Shown: piece after piece, positions 5,682 to 5,821 of the stretch | Numbering within the stretch: the first letter of the stretch is position 1 | How the letters are laid out: each line of letters starts with the position of its first letter | NCBI GenBank assembly: GCA_023379355.1 | Contig: JAMCUD010000088.1 | Span: forward strand, 1-5,821 | Direction of reading: 5' to 3' | Source of the DNA: Thermoplasmatota archaeon | Lineage (GTDB): Archaea; Thermoplasmatota; Thermoplasmata; Thermoplasmatales; Thermoplasmataceae | Length of the DNA stretch: 5,821 bases | Translations under genes and position numbers: made by a program | Notes under the pieces: model-generated | The model's database searches: none | What the model was told of the DNA's origin: nothing | The model's input: only the letters and a program-made list of their open reading frames with translations

Positions 5682-5821
5682 CTGTTGTGGATGATATTTA
5701 CGGAAAAAATCTTTACAGGGAAAAATTCCCTTACTCAAGATCAAGGGAACCCATCAGTCTCATAGAAAGCCTGAGGAGGGTAAGGAAAGACACAATGCCG
5801 GGAATAATAATGGAATACAAG
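5678..5821 (+). CDS. trpC: Indole-3-glycerol phosphate synthase, N-terminal part (3' end outside window)
   Basis: The first 48 codons of the enzyme that closes the indole ring from CdRP. The fragment reads as the N-terminal helix region of archaeal IGPS: SRSREPISLIESLRRV corresponds to Sulfolobus RASRQRPIISLNERI, and GIIMEYK to AIIAEYK. E46 and K48 match the catalytic Glu51 and Lys53 of the Sulfolobus enzyme, and K48 is the last codon in the window. The start is the least certain in the operon. TTG at 5678 gives a TTGA overlap with trpG, like the other junctions, and has AGGGAG 11 nt upstream (5661-5666). GTG at 5687 is the alternative. No ATG is available before residue 40. The identity is supported by both sequence and operon position, although most of the barrel cannot be seen. 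Confidence 0.88.
   Translation, partial: MTVVDDIYGKNLYREKFPYSRSREPISLIESLRRVRKDTMPGIIMEYK

Overview
The window holds an almost complete archaeal tryptophan biosynthesis operon. All genes are on the + strand, in the order trpB2-trpA-trpD-trpF-trpE-trpG-trpC. It is preceded by the 3' end of a UbiE/MenG-type quinone methyltransferase gene. Several things point to a thermoacidophilic archaeon, most likely of the Thermoplasmata, with Sulfolobales-like relatives as the alternative: heavy use of AGG/AGA and ATA codons; an archaeal TATA box about 26 bp upstream of the first gene's ATG, which has no Shine-Dalgarno site (a leaderless arrangement); good Shine-Dalgarno sites before internal genes; and TrpB and TrpA sequences that read like the Sulfolobus operon-type TrpB2/TrpA. 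I cannot name the species.

Layout. Positions 1-272 carry the C-terminal 89 residues of the methyltransferase. Positions 273-387 are intergenic and hold the trp promoter, with a TATA box at 358-366 surrounded by short direct and inverted repeats. From 388 to the right edge the genes are packed without gaps. trpB/trpA, trpA/trpD and trpE/trpG each overlap by 4 nt (ATGA). trpD/trpF overlap by 8 nt, trpF/trpE by 32 nt, and trpG/trpC probably by 4 nt (TTGA). trpC is cut by the window edge just after its predicted catalytic Glu-x-Lys.

Function. TrpE and TrpG form anthranilate synthase (chorismate + glutamine to anthranilate). TrpD adds the phosphoribosyl group, TrpF isomerises the product, and TrpC closes the indole ring. 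TrpA releases indole and TrpB2 joins it to a serine-derived aminoacrylate. The operon therefore encodes the full route from chorismate to tryptophan, with genes placed roughly in reverse of the reaction order.

I see no new system, mobile element, CRISPR array or RNA gene. The points worth a second look are in the details: a TrpB2-only tryptophan synthase whose TrpA has an altered loop 6; atypical motifs in TrpD, TrpF and the TrpE feedback region; a perfect 16-bp palindrome at the start of trpB; and nested repeats around the promoter.
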